A DNA stretch of 64,000 nucleotides from Gnetum montanum (lineage: Eukaryota; Streptophyta; Gnetopsida; Gnetales; Gnetaceae): contig MNCI01011534.1 in assembly GCA_015680685.1 (NCBI GenBank), forward strand, positions 83,406 to 147,405, given 5' to 3'. The notes beneath the pieces are model-generated. The model saw only the letters and a list, made by a program, of their open reading frames with translations. It was not told the origin of the DNA and ran no database searches. Shown here piece after piece: positions 42,480 to 55,002 of the stretch. Both the position numbers and the translations under genes were made by a program. Each line of letters begins with the position of its first letter. Position 1 is the stretch's first letter.

Positions 42480-44450
42480 CTTTTGTGAGAAGTTTTTAGG
42501 TGGTTTCGATTTGGTTTTTTGACCTCAGATGACTCCTAGGGCCGCATCTAGGGTTTTGACGGTGCTGCAGTAAGACATTGGCACCGACCAGGATTTGAAC
42601 AGTGCTTTGGTATAAGAAGCAGAGTGCAGGGTATGGCGCAGCAGGCAGCACCACTGGCAAGATGAGGTGCGGCCATGCTGGGAAACGACAGACCATGGAT
42701 ACCAAAACGCAAGCGACCACGACCACGACGACGCTGGACCTTGCATGGCCAGCCTGCTACAACGGAGGCATAGTGGCCACGCCAAGTGAGATGCCAGTGT
42801 ATAGAAAAGCTTGCTCGACCTCATTACCATCATCATTACCGTCATTACCACCCGGGCTTGCATGGCCCAGGGGCCTTGTGCGGCCTTCCAAATTATTATT
42901 ATTATTATTATTATTATAAAGCTTTCTTTTGATTGCAATATCACCATTAAATTGAAGCAAGAAAATTTGCAAAGGTATAGAGGGCATTGAATCCATTTCC
43001 TTACTCAGGAGCCATAATCTGGCCAAACATATAATTTCTGCAACAACAAAAATGACAGCAATAAAATGAAATCCTTTTGTTACTCAATCCAATATTTCCA
43101 AAAATGAAATTAAGCCTCAAGCCTCAACCAAATTTATAACAAATCAGGTCTGCTAATACTTTTGTTCAACGTAACAAACGACTACCTGTGAGTAGCACCC
43201 TAGGAACTACTTGTGAGTAGGGCCACGTGGAAGATGACTGTATCATAAAAATACACAACTTAACTAAGCTAGGCACAGCCCAGTAACTCATCTCACCTAT
43301 AATGATCGATAACCTTTCAGACGCTGGAAAATCAGCACTGGTCATGACGCTGGAAAATCAGCACTGGTCATGATGAAGGGAAAAGTAAAAATAGAGCACC
43401 ATGAGCTTGCATAAAAATAGAGCACCATGAGCTTGCATATGGTCATTGTCCATGTGATGTGCTGCTGGGCTTCGTTGCTTTATAAGCAAACAGATTTTTA
43501 AAAAAGTTGAACAAGCATCCATCCGTCATCATGTTCATGACTCATGACCCATGACGATGACCCTGTTTTGTTTTTTCTTTTTTAAGCAGAGATATGACAA
43601 AAAGAGCAAAAACCAGCAATGAACAATAAACACGAGAATGTGTGAGTCATGGCAGAACCTTTGACGCTCCCAAAGCCAGGCCAATCCATGCAAATGCAAT
43701 GTTTTCCTCGCACGCCCCGTCCAAAACTTTCCATATGATCCATACTTGCCCCTTCGCGGTTACCATAGTAGCCCTTTCGTGATTTCCGTGTGTTTGTTTA
43801 TTTATTCGTACTCCCTTGTTTCTGTGGTCCGTCTGCCGATGCCATGAATCTTGATTGCTTGCTTGCCACTTAACAATGAAATGAAATTTTTGGTATGGTT
43901 CAGAACAGGAGAAGATATGTAAGATTTTAATGCAAAATGCAGACATCGCAAGAACTAAAAAGGCAATAACAATACGAGGCGAGGCAAGGCGACCATATCA
44001 ATGTATATTTTCAAATCCAGACAAAATTTCATTGGAAATTATGAAATACGTACCCACTGCGAATTTAATAGCTTCTGTACGTGCTCCCGAATCCGACGTG
44101 AACAGTTTGTCAAAATTTATAGGGAATCGCGAATCTCCGGCGCATAGGATTAAATAGACTTAACCAAATGACGTTTATATTGCAGCAACTTTGATTGGGA
44201 AAATATTATGATGCTGGCATGCTACCTTAAATGCTGCAGGCCTTGAAGCCCTCTTTCCCTAAGAGTAACGAATTGCATTGGCTTAATCATCCCCGTCAAT
44301 TCAAGAGGCGGGGCCATGGTGCTTATCTCAGCATATAGCTTGCAACATACATTGCTAAACTTCATGATAACCAGTACATATTTCCATTAGTTTTCAAGAC
44401 ATTTTAGTTGCACAATGTGCTTTTCTAGCTAAGTTTGGGTACCGTTGGGC
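42480..44450. other. GC-richer, CpG-retaining island inside element G; origin unknown
   Basis: Unlike its surroundings this stretch keeps CpG (GACCACGACCACGACGACG near 42718; CGAGGCGAGGCAAGGCGACC near 43975; CTCCGGCGCATAGG near 44136). It contains a (TTA)8-9 run (42893-42917) and two adjacent 26-bp tandem duplications (43320-43371 and 43387-43438). Frames such as 42602-42919 (+) and 43647-43946 (-) are open but resemble no family I know and are low in complexity. It could be captured host DNA, perhaps promoter or exon fragments. Confidence 0.4.
43320..43438. repeat. two adjacent perfect 26-bp tandem duplications
   Basis: GACGCTGGAAAATCAGCACT (first 20 of 26) repeats at 43320 and 43346; AAAAATAGAGCACCATGAGC (first 20 of 26) at 43387 and 43413. 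Both have unit length 26 and two copies, 15 bp apart. Confidence 0.95.
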
Positions 44451-45499
44451 ATAAGGTCTAGTTTGTTCGTATTTTTAGATTTTTCTTTTATGGGCATGAT
44501 CGGCGTATGGTATCAATTGTGTTTGCTGTCTTAGCATAATTAAGGTTTGGGGCTTTGTAGTGGCAAGGTTTAGCAACGTATAAGCTCCAAAACTTAGCAA
44601 AACTTGTGTTTTTTTCCCCTCTATCTCATTTCCAATTTCCAAGCTTGTCCTAACTTCTTGATCATGGCTTCATGGGAAAATCTATCCTTTGAATTTCAAT
44701 GTTGTCACTTTGGCTAAAATTTGTTGTAACAATTTTGGTTTTAAGATAAATATTAGTAATTATGATAGCTTGAAGGCTTCATGGGCTAAGTTGTGGATAT
44801 GTTCAAAACGAGTTTTAAAGCATCAAGGTAGTTTTTTTTATGATAAACTTGATTATTGTAGTGTTGATTTTGGTTTTGAGCTTATGGTTGTCTCATGGAA
44901 ATATTGGTATTGAAGTGTCATTTTTTAGTTAAAACTTAATTTTGGTGATCATGTTTTCTAATTGTTCGTATGTTTTATTGTTTATAAGTTCTAGGTAATA
45001 AGGATGATAACGTTGATGATGATGCTAATGGTTTGGACAATATTGATGATGACATTTCTCCTTCTCTTACTGCCTAGTTTTGGTTATAGCTAGACATGTG
45101 ACACTTTATTATTTTTGTTACATTGTTATAGTTGTTTTTATGTGTTGGCTACTATAGCCCTTGGGACTATGTATTATTATTATTTATTATCACATGTTAC
45201 ACAATGCAACTATGGCTATGAGACATGGATGTCATTGTTTTGGACACACTTTGTCATTTATTCATCACATAGTTGTGACCATGGTTATTGCTATAGACAT
45301 TCTTGGTTATAAGTTTAAATTTTTGGCTTTGTTTTATATTATATATATATATATATATATTTGCACAAAAGGCTACTAGATAACATACTAAGGCTATGAA
45401 GCAAAGTTTGACAATGAAACACAAAAGTGGAAAACAAGGTGTAACAGGTGACAATGTAAATATGAGGGAGATAAAAGGAATGGATGCCACAAATTTATG
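44451..45499. other. element G interior, no gene recognised
   Basis: AT-rich, with an (AT)n microsatellite at 45337-45360. No domain seen on either strand. Confidence 0.4.
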
Positions 45500-45504
45500 A
45501 TTTT

Positions 45505-45690
45505 TAGGCCCTAGTAGGCCACGTATTCACTAGTTTTAGTCCTTAGACGACCATGTGTTACCAATTTTAGGCCTTGGTGGATCATGGTATTGCCAATTTT
45601 GGGCCTTAGTGGGTTGAAGGTGTTGCTAATTTTAGGCCTTAGCGGGTTGTAGGTGTTGCCAATTTTAGGCCTTAGTAGGCCATGACCACA
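45505..45690. repeat. 33-bp minisatellite, about five units
   Basis: Units of the type AATTTTAGGCCTTAGTGGGT... recur every 33 bp from about 45530, with variable copies at the ends. Because the unit is a multiple of three, the minus strand reads repeating LRPKIGNTYNP, but nothing suggests that this is translated. Confidence 0.85.
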
Positions 45691-46079
45691 CCTATCTAAC
45701 AAGTATGGGATGCTCCTGAAAGAGCATATATGGATAAAATAAGTAATGAAACATGATACAAGGTTGCAAAGGTGAACAAATGACTGTTGACAAAAGAAGG
45801 GATAGGAAATTTACTGTGAACTTTTTACTTGATCTTTGATAAATCAAAGAATCATTTTTTGCATAATTCTATGCTCACTATCTTTCTTGTTTAACATGGC
45901 AAGTTGTAGCAATTTTTGTTGGTTAACCCATGTCATAGAGTTGGTGTTGCTAGCATTGTTGTTGTTCTATTTATTGGTCCCCATCTAAATATTAGGAGTT
46001 TTTTCTTAAAACTCCACCTCTGATCCAAACCTCAATAAATGTTGACATATTTAACCAATGGTAGCAACACATTGTTCCC

Positions 46080-46440
46080 ACGAATGACAGTTTCTTCACC
46101 TTTGTATTGTAGGTGAACCTCCTAATGTATAGGATATGACCATGGCCTCCCTAGAATCAAGTTGAAACTAGGTCTCTCTTCAACCACTAGGAAGTTAGCA
46201 GGTGTGGAAAATTATTCTCCAACTACAAAATCCAAGGGGATAGAACCTTGCATCACTACTTGTGACCTGTTGAATGACTTGAGTGCTAATGTAGAGGTTT
46301 GTTGAATGTTCTCGAATAAGGCTAGTTTCTCAACAATAATGAATGGTATTATGTTGGTTTCCGCCCCATCATCCACATGGACACAATGAACCTTATACCT
46401 ACCAACACATATGGTAATGAGGAGTGGAGTAGATAGCACT
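46080..46440 (-). pseudogene. element G aspartic protease
   Basis: The minus strand from 46439 reads VGRYKVHCVHVDDGAETNII, where DDGA corresponds to the retropepsin D(S/T)GA site. It continues LALFENIQQTSTLALKSF, MQGSIPLDFVVGE and, after a frame break, NFLVVEERPSFNLILGRPWS, the conserved ILGRPW segment. The order and motif style fit Tat-lineage elements. It follows a spacer of about 1.4 kb after gag. No RT follows, so either pol has been deleted or replaced, or the element was non-autonomous. Confidence 0.78.
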
Positions 46441-47819
46441 TCTCTATTTCATGAGTCAATTTTTACTTCACTGTCCTAAAAGGTGAGCATGGATTGATGC
46501 CTATTTTCCCTAAGTGAATCTTGCTTAATGATAGAGTGGATAAACTCCTTGTTGATGGGCATGTCTTTGCTCATAGGAATAGAAGTTATTACTTGAGTTA
46601 GTGCATCTCTATGAGTAGGAGAAGTTATGACCAAGTCGTATGGGCTCAACGATACATTTTTTTTTGTTTGAGGGATCATTTGGCTTATTTCATTATTGCA
46701 AGAAAATTCTTTTCCTTAGCATGTGATGTTTTAGCCTCGGTGGTTTTAATTTCCCCCCTCCTTCTTAGGATTTTTGGCTTAGGTTTCAAATTATGTACCT
46801 TGCATCCTTTGTCCATGAGTGTAGCTAATCTTGTTGTAGGTCTCAATGAGTTAGTTTGTCTCTAAGGCTTTTGTTGTTTGCTATCTTCAGTGGGCTTTGT
46901 TGTTGATTTGGTGACTATTTTCATTGTTGTTGGAGTGATGGTTTCTTGCTAACTGCTAAGTTGTTGGGCACTATAGATGGGCTTTGATCATGGGTTATTA
47001 TGGTTTTTCTTGTTGAAGACAAAGGGACCCTCATAACAAATGGTTCCCTTACTATAAGTTGTGATGCTACTAGAAGGGGGACATGTATAATAAAAGGCTT
47101 TTCAGTGGTTGAAGGAGGCGGTAATCATATGACAAAGGGCTCTCTAGGCTTTGTGTTTTAGAGCTATGGTGATACTTTGATGATAAATAGTTTCCTAGAA
47201 GGATTAAACTGTTTGGTTTCTATGAATGAGGCTATAGTATAGGAGCTATTATTAGTGCTTGAAGAGTTGCACTTATTCAACATCAACTCTCCATGGTCAA
47301 TCATCTTTTAGAGGTCATCATTTAATGCTAGGTAGAAGTCAATATCATGACTAGCCATTTGATCGTAATGGTAAAACCTATCTAGTTTAATGTACTTTGG
47401 TAGCTTTGGATCATCTTTGATTGCTATTGTTGGATCTCTAGCTATGTCACAAAGATAATCGTGTCTCTTACAAGCTTCCTTAGACAATTTCTTGTGTTGT
47501 ATATAGTTATTTTTAAGTAACTATTCTAAAAGCTAACAGAGCTTCATAAGCAACCTAGTGTATTTCAATTTATCCTTTCCCTTAAAAGTTGTTCTAAGTT
47601 GATTGGGAGCATATGAAGTGAATAATTGAGAGATGTTGGAAGATGTGTTACATGTCGGTGATCTCTTCCTTTCTACTTGTTTTTTATCCTTGGATTTCAT
47701 AGCCATAGTTATCTATTCTTGCCTAGTTTGATTCCTATCCCTCCTCATGTGTTGGTTCTTATAGGCCACAAAGGTTGGATCATTCTGGCCTCAACCACTT
47801 CTTCTTGATGTGTTTTAGT
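46441..47819 (-). other. element G gag-protease linker, heavily decayed
   Basis: Short minus-strand stretches (KNVSLSPYDLVITSPTHRDA, MPINKEFIHSIIKQDSL) look coding-derived. No zinc knuckle was found. Confidence 0.45.
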
Positions 47820-48350
47820 TTGCAAAAAGACTTAGCTTAGTGATCGGGGCTCTAAGTAATAAAGCTTTAACTTGATAAAGTCATTTACCACTCCCTTGTA
47901 GATGGTCATTATGTGGATTTTAGAGATAGGTTCTGGAATCTCATTGAGCATTGAATTCCATGTTTGAATGAACCTTTGGATTGGTTCAAGTGGCCCTTAT
48001 CTCACATTCATTAGTTGCGCTAATGTGGTATCAAGCTTCAAGTTGTATTTGAAGTAGTTAATAAATTATTTTATTAAGTCCTCAAGGGAAGAGATAAAAC
48101 CTCTAAGTAAGGTTTGATACTAGTCTAAAGCCTTCCCCCTTGAGGAACATAGGGAAATTTTGGAGTATTATATGAGGCCAAGCTTGCAATAGTTGGTACT
48201 TAGATTGGAAGATGACTAGATATGCATTAGAATCTCCTTCACCATTGTATTTGGTGAAGTTTGGTATAGGTATGCCTGAAGGTAATGTTATTTGAGAAAT
48301 AGTGGGGCTTATGGAATCATCTTGATAGAAGTCTATAACCTTGACCATCT
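47820..48350 (-). pseudogene. element G gag capsid domain
   Basis: From 48348 the minus strand reads ISQITLPSGIPIPNFTKYNG, EGDSNAYLVIFQSKYQLLQA and ILQNFPMFLKGEGFRLVSNL. This is the start of a Retrotrans_gag domain (P.(F)..YDG..DP..H...F). In another frame it continues SSLEDLIK, FINYFKYNLKLDTTLAQLMN, EPIQRFIQTWNSMLNEIPEP and YKGVVNDFIKLKL, the usual second half with QxxxEPIxxFIxRW. Different family from the C-F gags. Broken by a frameshift near 48100. Confidence 0.72.
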
Positions 48351-49843
48351 AAGTTGTACTAGCTTTGAGCTTTTGTAGCTCTTCAATGAGGTCTTAGATC
48401 ATTTAGAAGGCTTGATCCAATCCTTGGGACATCCTTGTAGGCTATGGTATTTTTTTTAATGATTAAGTTGGAAGTTGGGCAGTCTAAGGTCATGCAGTTG
48501 ACATCAGTATGAACAGAAGAGGTTGTGTGATCATCATTGTAGGTGGTTTAAATAAGAAGAAATAGGTTTGCGTTGAGATCTAAGAAATAAAGAGAGAAAA
48601 GGGAATGTGAGAAGCTTGCGAAGTCTAGGATCCCAAAGAAAGGCGCACTAATATGATGAAAGGATGAGGTGTGGTAGACACCACTAGAAATGGTTAAGTT
48701 GTAAAAGGCATTGATGAAAATAGAGAGGTAGAGTGGGATGTTGGCTAAGATTATTATGTAGCAACAATTGATGTTGGTTCAAACATGGTAGGATATAAGG
48801 AAAAAGTCTGAGGAACTTGATGCACAAGGATCATTGAAGGTGCAAAGCTAGTGATAGTTGTTTGAAGAGTCAATTGTTGGAAGAGATTCCCAATAAAAAA
48901 TTCTAGCTCTTGTTCCACCTTGAAATCATCTTATTCCTCTTTGTTCTCATCAGATCTTATCTCCTGACTTGCACCCTCTAATTATACTAGTTGTGTTAAC
49001 ATACAGATATGAAAATTAGTTAGTTTGATTTGGACATAAGGTGAAGGAATATACTCCTTTCCATTCCTATTTATTATTTCAAATTAACATTTTAATTCCA
49101 ACTCTATGTGAGGGATAAGTAAGCTAGCTTGAATTTTTGCACAAATAAAGTTGTAATGCTCTTCATTTATGTTTGTATAGGTTGGTTCTAGCCCCATTTT
49201 TCTAAGGAACTATTTATGCTCAACTATAGCAAAATCCTTTGGATTGTAGATGTGAATAGCCTCTTGGTATAAAGCCATGCATGCTATGTTATGGGATAGA
49301 ACTATTGAATGTTGAAAAGGCATAAACTATGAGGCTAATGCATTGGGTGAGATTTGGACCAAGCTACTAATGTTTTAATGAAGGTTAAAAACCTTCAACA
49401 TAAACAACTTTAAATTAGCTTATCTGAGCTTTCATCTTCCATAACTACAACCTAAGCTTGAACTATAACAATCTCAACGCATTAAGATGAAACTATAATA
49501 ACCTCAGCATATAAGCTGTAACTACTATGGAAAAAATAAAATATTCCCAATAAAGTTGTTTGGTGTAATTAAGTTGGCTTCAAATAAGCTACAAATACGA
49601 TAATGTAGGAGCTAACGTGTATAAGTCAAGACTAGAAAACTAGTAATTAAGCTAGCTTGAATAACAAAAAAATATAGAAAGCTACAAATATACTGATAAT
49701 TAAGCTAGCATATGGATATGCCAATAATTAAACTACTGTATGTAAGAGAAATAGTAGAAAAACTACAAATAAGCTATCAAATACACTAGATTATGATGAA
49801 GAATTCAAGCAAAGGTCCTCCTTCTAGTACCAGAAACTATAGA
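48351..49843 (-). other. element G leader between 5' LTR and gag
   Basis: No gene recognised. Simple iterated words (CAAATAAGCTA, AATTAAGCTAGC) at 49550-49800. The primer-binding site, expected just left of 49844, is not clear; TTTCTGGTACTAGAAGGAGG on the minus strand (about 49814-49834) is a candidate. Confidence 0.4.
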
Positions 49844-51058
49844 GGTTGAAAAATTTGGTGCTGGAGGGAAAAAAATTTCAATGCATGACAATTTAACCTC
49901 AAATCCAAACAAGCCTCAGAAGAGAATTCAAAGCACCTCAAACGGTCCGATAGCCCACTTGAGGATTTAGTGGATATGTTATTGAAATTTTAAAATGTAA
50001 GTAATATTGTAATAATGACATAACATAAAAAAAAGTTAATAGCAAAGAAATGAACACAACATAATGATAAGAGTAGAGAATTAAACATAGTGTAGTGATG
50101 ATATTAAGAACTACAACTTTGTATTAGATGTAAAAATGAATGAAAGTTTTGACTATACAAGTTACAGGCTTTACAAGCCTAGGAGTTCAAGGAATAGCAT
50201 CGGAGTTTAATGTAGGGTGTGTTATACAACCAATGCCAGTTTGTTCTAGACTTCATCTATCTACCAAGATTCTTTCTACTACTATTTCTCATGCTAGTGG
50301 AATGGTTGTGGGTGATCACAAACTTCTAAAGTTTACACTACTTCCAATGTCTCTAGTTTAGCCCAAGTGTAAAGTTCCAAAAAGTTAAAATGTATCAAAT
50401 ATATGCAAGAATAGCTTAAATTGGCTAGAGCATTAGTGATTTCATGTTGTTGATTGCTATAGCATGTTAGATGATTCTGACAAGTGAAATATGCAATATG
50501 TGAATGCCAGTGTAATTTGGGTTATGGCCCAAAACTCTAGCATAATTGGAATTTCTTATTAGTGTACATGCTAGCGTATATGCCAACATAATTGAACTTT
50601 GGCTTAAATCTCCATCATAATTGGCATTTTCCATTAGCATATATGCCATTTTGCACATTTTCATGCTAATGTAATTGGCATTTCTATCACCAAAATTTGC
50701 AATGTAGGAGCCTCTAGTGTATAGAGCTTTTTTGGTTAACGTTGATAGCATATTTAGGTTATTTTCCTAGCATATAAGCTACCAAAGTGTTGGCTTTTGA
50801 TGCAAAATTTTGGCAGCATATTTACATGTTTTTCCTTTATACGCTAGCTTGAATGAGACTTTTAGCTTATAGGTTGCAACTTACATCTTTGTATACTAGA
50901 AATAATTTAAACTATGCTGAAGTAAAAGCCATGAGATGGGGCTTTTTTTAATGGAAAAATGAATTGTTTCTTCCTTAGAAATTCCCATTAAGTTACAATG
51001 TAAACACTCTGGCTATTAGGCTGCATATGCAAATGCAAAGTTTCTTTATGGTATTTCA
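49844..51058 (-). repeat. 5' LTR of element G (about 1215 bp)
   Basis: Direct-repeat partner of 37836-39983, collinear and without the H insertion. On the minus strand it opens TGAAATACCATAAAG. Confidence 0.82.
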
Positions 51059-53049
51059 CCAAAGGGAGAAAGAGCTCTTCATACAACTAGATGCTAAAAG
51101 CCCAAGAAATTCCTAAGAATGAACTAGTTATTTGAAGGAATTCATCTCAAGAATTTATAGTTTTTGTGTAGAAATGCAGATGGTTCATCAATGTCTATGC
51201 ATCAACAAAGACTCATCAACATAACCCAAGCTAGTCCTGAGTGTTCATTGATACAGTTAGGTAAACTAGGCTTGTAAGGGGTGCATCAATGCCCTTGCAT
51301 TGACATAGGAAGTGCATTAACATAGGGTAGTTAGCACACCCTTTCCCAAGATCACACTTTGTATTTTGTGTTAGGGTGCAAGCTAAAACCTAAGAAAGCA
51401 TGTTGGAAGGGATTATAGGACATTTGAATGAATTTGGAATCATCCTAAAGAGCTTGAGATTATGTATGCAATCTTGAAGTGTGATCCCCAAAACAAGGAT
51501 ACATCTTGGAAAGACAATAATCTCTACCAAACATACTAGACAATAAATATAGGATAGAAGAAATACTTTCCTAGATCCTAGACTTACAATCGACATATAA
51601 CTTGCCACAACATGCTCATCATTTTTGTACTACTAGATAAAGCTAGTCCCATAGCTTTAATACTCAATAAACAAAAACTAAGGCTAAGTAGATGACAAGG
51701 TCAATATGAATAAATATAATTGCAAAAATAATTTAACATAGGACACATTAAAAAATTGCCACATTAAGAGAAGAGAGACTAGCATATGATAACTAGTGAG
51801 AAGAGTTTCCTAGCATGCTTGTGAAACTAAAGATGCCTCGGATGTGATGAATGACCTTTGATACACCTTTTGATTTGTGTTCAGCTACTAATTATTATGC
51901 ATGTCCCACTTTTGAGTTCTGGGATATGATCCCTTTACCTCTGATTCCTCCTTTTGATGGAGGCATTTAGGTTCTAAATAAAGCAACAACTCTTCAAGTG
52001 AATTAAATGGTGCTCTCTTCTAGCCTCATGAGTGCACGTACCAAAACATATTTGACTAAAATGATCCTTAAATTATGTGAAATCCCTAGACATTAAACCA
52101 ACAATAAAAAATCATGCATGAGAACAATAGTAAGTATAATTTCCAAGGAAAACATGAAGAACAAACTCATAACCTAATGTCAAACATGTACATAGGTATC
52201 ATGAATAAGATAGGATCAAGAACATATATCCATCAGTTTCTCTCCCACATGACTAAGTTACAAGACATTAACCTTAAACAACACTAAATAAAGGTATACT
52301 CTGAAGAACATTGGCATAATAATTATAGGTATAAGCATGGAAAAAACAACAAAAAAAACTCTAAAACATATAACACCAATACCCAAGAAAACCAAGATAA
52401 ATAAACATGTAGATAGAAAACAAAAGTAAAAGAAGATAGTATTGGTCAAACCATTAGACTCATTGAGTGGCAACCAAAGACACACAGATGATTAATCTGT
52501 GCCATGAAATGATTACCATCCTAGAAGTTAAGCTTGAGCTTACTCTCCTACAATGCCATGTCACCAAGGATTCACAAGTGAGTCCTTCCCTTAGCAAGCT
52601 CCTACCTTTATTACCCTTGTGAAACCTACTAATGGAACACTCATGGATTTCCCATAACTAGTGAGACGTTAGCATTAAACACAAATCCATCCCCTTGGAT
52701 GCTCAATCTTATCCTCTACTTCTCTTGGTCAACTTCCTACCACACACAAAAATGAACAAGAAATGGATTGGAAGGAATAAATAATGCATGATGGATGAGA
52801 AAGAGAGAGAATATGCAACATCATTGGATTCCTAGCTAGCCATTTAATTGGCTCATAAAGAATGTGAGCACATCCTACATACTATAAAAGATCCATTGCC
52901 ACATCCCTTCATTGCTAATTGTCCATGTTAAAGAAATAGATCTCCAAGTCCCCTTTCCAAGTGCAAGGTTATGCCTACCTTGTCAATTCCATCTAACTTT
53001 GGGTACTCTACGGTCTAACCATTGGTAAAATCAAAATAAGGTAACATGT
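51059..53049. other. no gene recognised
   Basis: AT-rich. Words GCATCAA, CATCAACATA and CATTGAT recur at 51185-51315 in both orientations, like the U3 of element F's LTR (31916-32110), so this may be a fragment of another LTR. The remainder (51316-53049) shows no domain. Confidence 0.35.
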
Positions 53050-53335
53050 CATAAAACATCTATAAGTTAAGATCCCCATTTGGTTTTCTTCCAGTCATGC
53101 ACATATGCATGGAAAACTCCTATTAAGTTTACAAGACATCTCTTTAAAGATGTCTGCAAATTAGACAAGGCATATCCTCTAAACCTAAGATGTCTCCTAT
53201 CAAGTTTAAGATATCTTCTGTGAAGACACATCTCCCAGAAAATATGTCTTCTAAACCTTCTAGATGTATCCACAAAGCTTGGAACTTCTAAAACACACAC
53301 ATAGAGAAGAAGAAGGGGATTAAAAGAGGTGTTCA
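53050..53335 (-). repeat. start of the 3' LTR of chromovirus K (related to solo LTR J)
   Basis: On the minus strand it opens TGAACACCTCTTTTAATCCC at 53335, preceded by a purine tract GAAGGGTAGGAGAG. AGACATC/GATGTCT words are iterated at 53135-53290. The homologous opening in J is GACACCTCTTTTAATCCCC. The other end was not located. Confidence 0.6.
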
Positions 53336-53593
53336 TAGACTAGCTCTCCTACCCTTCAAAAAATGAACTCATGTGAACAAGGAAGTAGGGGTTGAAGTGA
53401 TGCTCCACTCATGAAGTTTAGTCTTACAGACTCATACAACATCATTCGTAGATTGATCCTCCTAATGAATTAAATATTCATGCATCTTAATTCCCCAAGT
53501 TCTAAAAGATTCCCTCTACTTGAGTATGATTTCCTTATTCTTCATTGAATGCTTGGATTGATCAATAGCTTTCTTCAACTCATCGATGCTATT

Positions 53594-55002
53594 CTATATG
53601 GCCTTCTTATCAACTAGTCCATGATAGTGAACAAGATTTGAAACATTAAACACAAAATATATATCAACATCATTTGGTAAATATATCTCAAAAGCATTAT
53701 CATTAATCTTAGCCTTGATTTTGAAAGGCCCCATCTTCTTGGCTTTCAACTTATAGAAGTTAATACCTCTCAACCATTTCTTCTTTAAGTGCATCCAAAC
53801 CAAGTTACTAATAGCAAAATTTAGCTTCCATTTGTTCTCATTCCTCTTAAGGAATTTCTCTTTAGCATTTTTCTCTAGATTTGATTTCACATGTGCATGA
53901 AAATCCCTCATCTCCTGCACAAATTTAGCACTAAGTTGAGCTTTACCATCAAAGCTCTTCAAGGTATCCATCATCTTTGGACAAAATCCATAGTTCACCT
54001 CAAATGGACATGTTCCAATAACAACATGAAAAGCATTATTATATGAAAAGTCAATATGACATAACAAGTTTTTTCACCTATTTGATTATCCATCACATAA
54101 AATCTTAATATGTTCAGCAAGGATTTATTCACCACCTCTATTTGGCCACCAAATTATGGATGATATGTACTAGAAAAACTTCACTTTTTCCCTAAAATTT
54201 TCCTAAGGAACCTCTAAAAGTGATTTGTGAATTTGGAGTCTCTATCACTAACAATATTCAAAGGAATTTCATCAACTTCACAACATGCCAAAACATTTTG
54301 CAACATGAGAAGCACCATTTACCTTCTTGCATGGAATGAAGTATGTCATATTGAAGAACCTATCCACAATAACAAAAATTGCATCATTTCCACTTTTGAT
54401 TTTTGGAATACCACTCCCAAAATCTATAAACATACTTTTTCATGAACCCTTGGAAATCAGAAAAGGCATATAATGTCCATCCACTTCATTACCTCCTTTG
54501 AATTTCTAATAAGTCATACTCCTTTACAAATTTAAAAACTTTAGTAATCATACCAATCTAAAAATAGTACCTACCCATAAGTTTTAATGTTTTATCATTG
54601 TCTATGTGACCTACCATGCCACTATAATTCTTTTTAAACAAATATTTTTCCTAAAATGACAATTAGGAACACATACCTTTCCATTTTTAAATAATAGTTC
54701 ATATTGAATATGATAGTTCATCCACTAGTCTATCCTACTGAATAATGGCTCTTTGAGGCTTCTTCAAACCTACCTAAAATCAACATCATGTTCATACATA
54801 TTAGCAAAATCACCCATCCCTTCCACATTAGGGACACTAAAATTCACTAACAACACCTTGGATAAAGCATTAGCCAAAGATTTGCTTTTCCACATTTGTG
54901 CTACAACACAAAATGGAACTTTTGCAACTATGCAACTCACTTCATGTGCTTTGCATTGAACTTATTTTGTAAGTTTAGAAATTAAAGTGTTTTATAGTCC
55001 AT
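53594..55002 (-). pseudogene. chromovirus K pol: RNase H end and integrase
   Basis: From 55002 the minus strand reads DYKTL.FLNLQNKFNAKHMK (RNase H), then SKSLANALSKVLL (the ADALSR-type end of RNase H). A decayed integrase zinc-finger region near 54700 (FKNGKVCVPNCHFR) and a core follow. The last 157 codons (54067-53594) are open: FSYNNAFHVVIGTCPFEVNY, a basic linker, NLVWMHLKKKW, KKMGPFKIKAKINDNAFEIY and FNVSNLVHYHG, the GPY/F-type integrase tail of Reina/Del-like elements. K is truncated at 55002 by insertion of element I. Confidence 0.8.

Larger units (their letters stand above)
37836..51058 (-). mobile_element. element G: large minus-strand Ty3/gypsy element with gag and protease only
   Basis: Two direct repeats of about 1.2-1.3 kb (37836-39983, not counting solo LTR H, and about 49844-51058) act as LTRs. 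Just inside the left one, the minus strand has the polypurine tract AAAGAGGGGCTAA, and the LTR opens TGAAACACTAC. The interior holds gag (about 48350-47820) and protease (46440-46080) on the minus strand. No RT, RNase H or integrase was found between 46.0 and 40.0 kb, although that stretch includes a sequencing gap and foreign-looking DNA. Outer flanks TCAAA (37832-37836) and CCAAA (51059-51063) might be a decayed target duplication. The primer site was not identified. Confidence 0.7.

Noticed and set aside
42590-42660. tRNA gene or tRNA-derived SINE (GATTTGAAC resembles a B box on the minus strand; TTA tail at 42893)
   Set aside because: No A box at the right distance, no cloverleaf, and the TTA run is at the wrong end for a minus-strand SINE.
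45511-45702. Protein with 11-residue repeats
   Set aside because: It is a 33-bp minisatellite that happens to be in frame; no start context or homologue.
51390-52485. Minus-strand frames between G and K
   Set aside because: Short, hydrophobic, AT-driven, no domain or paralogue.
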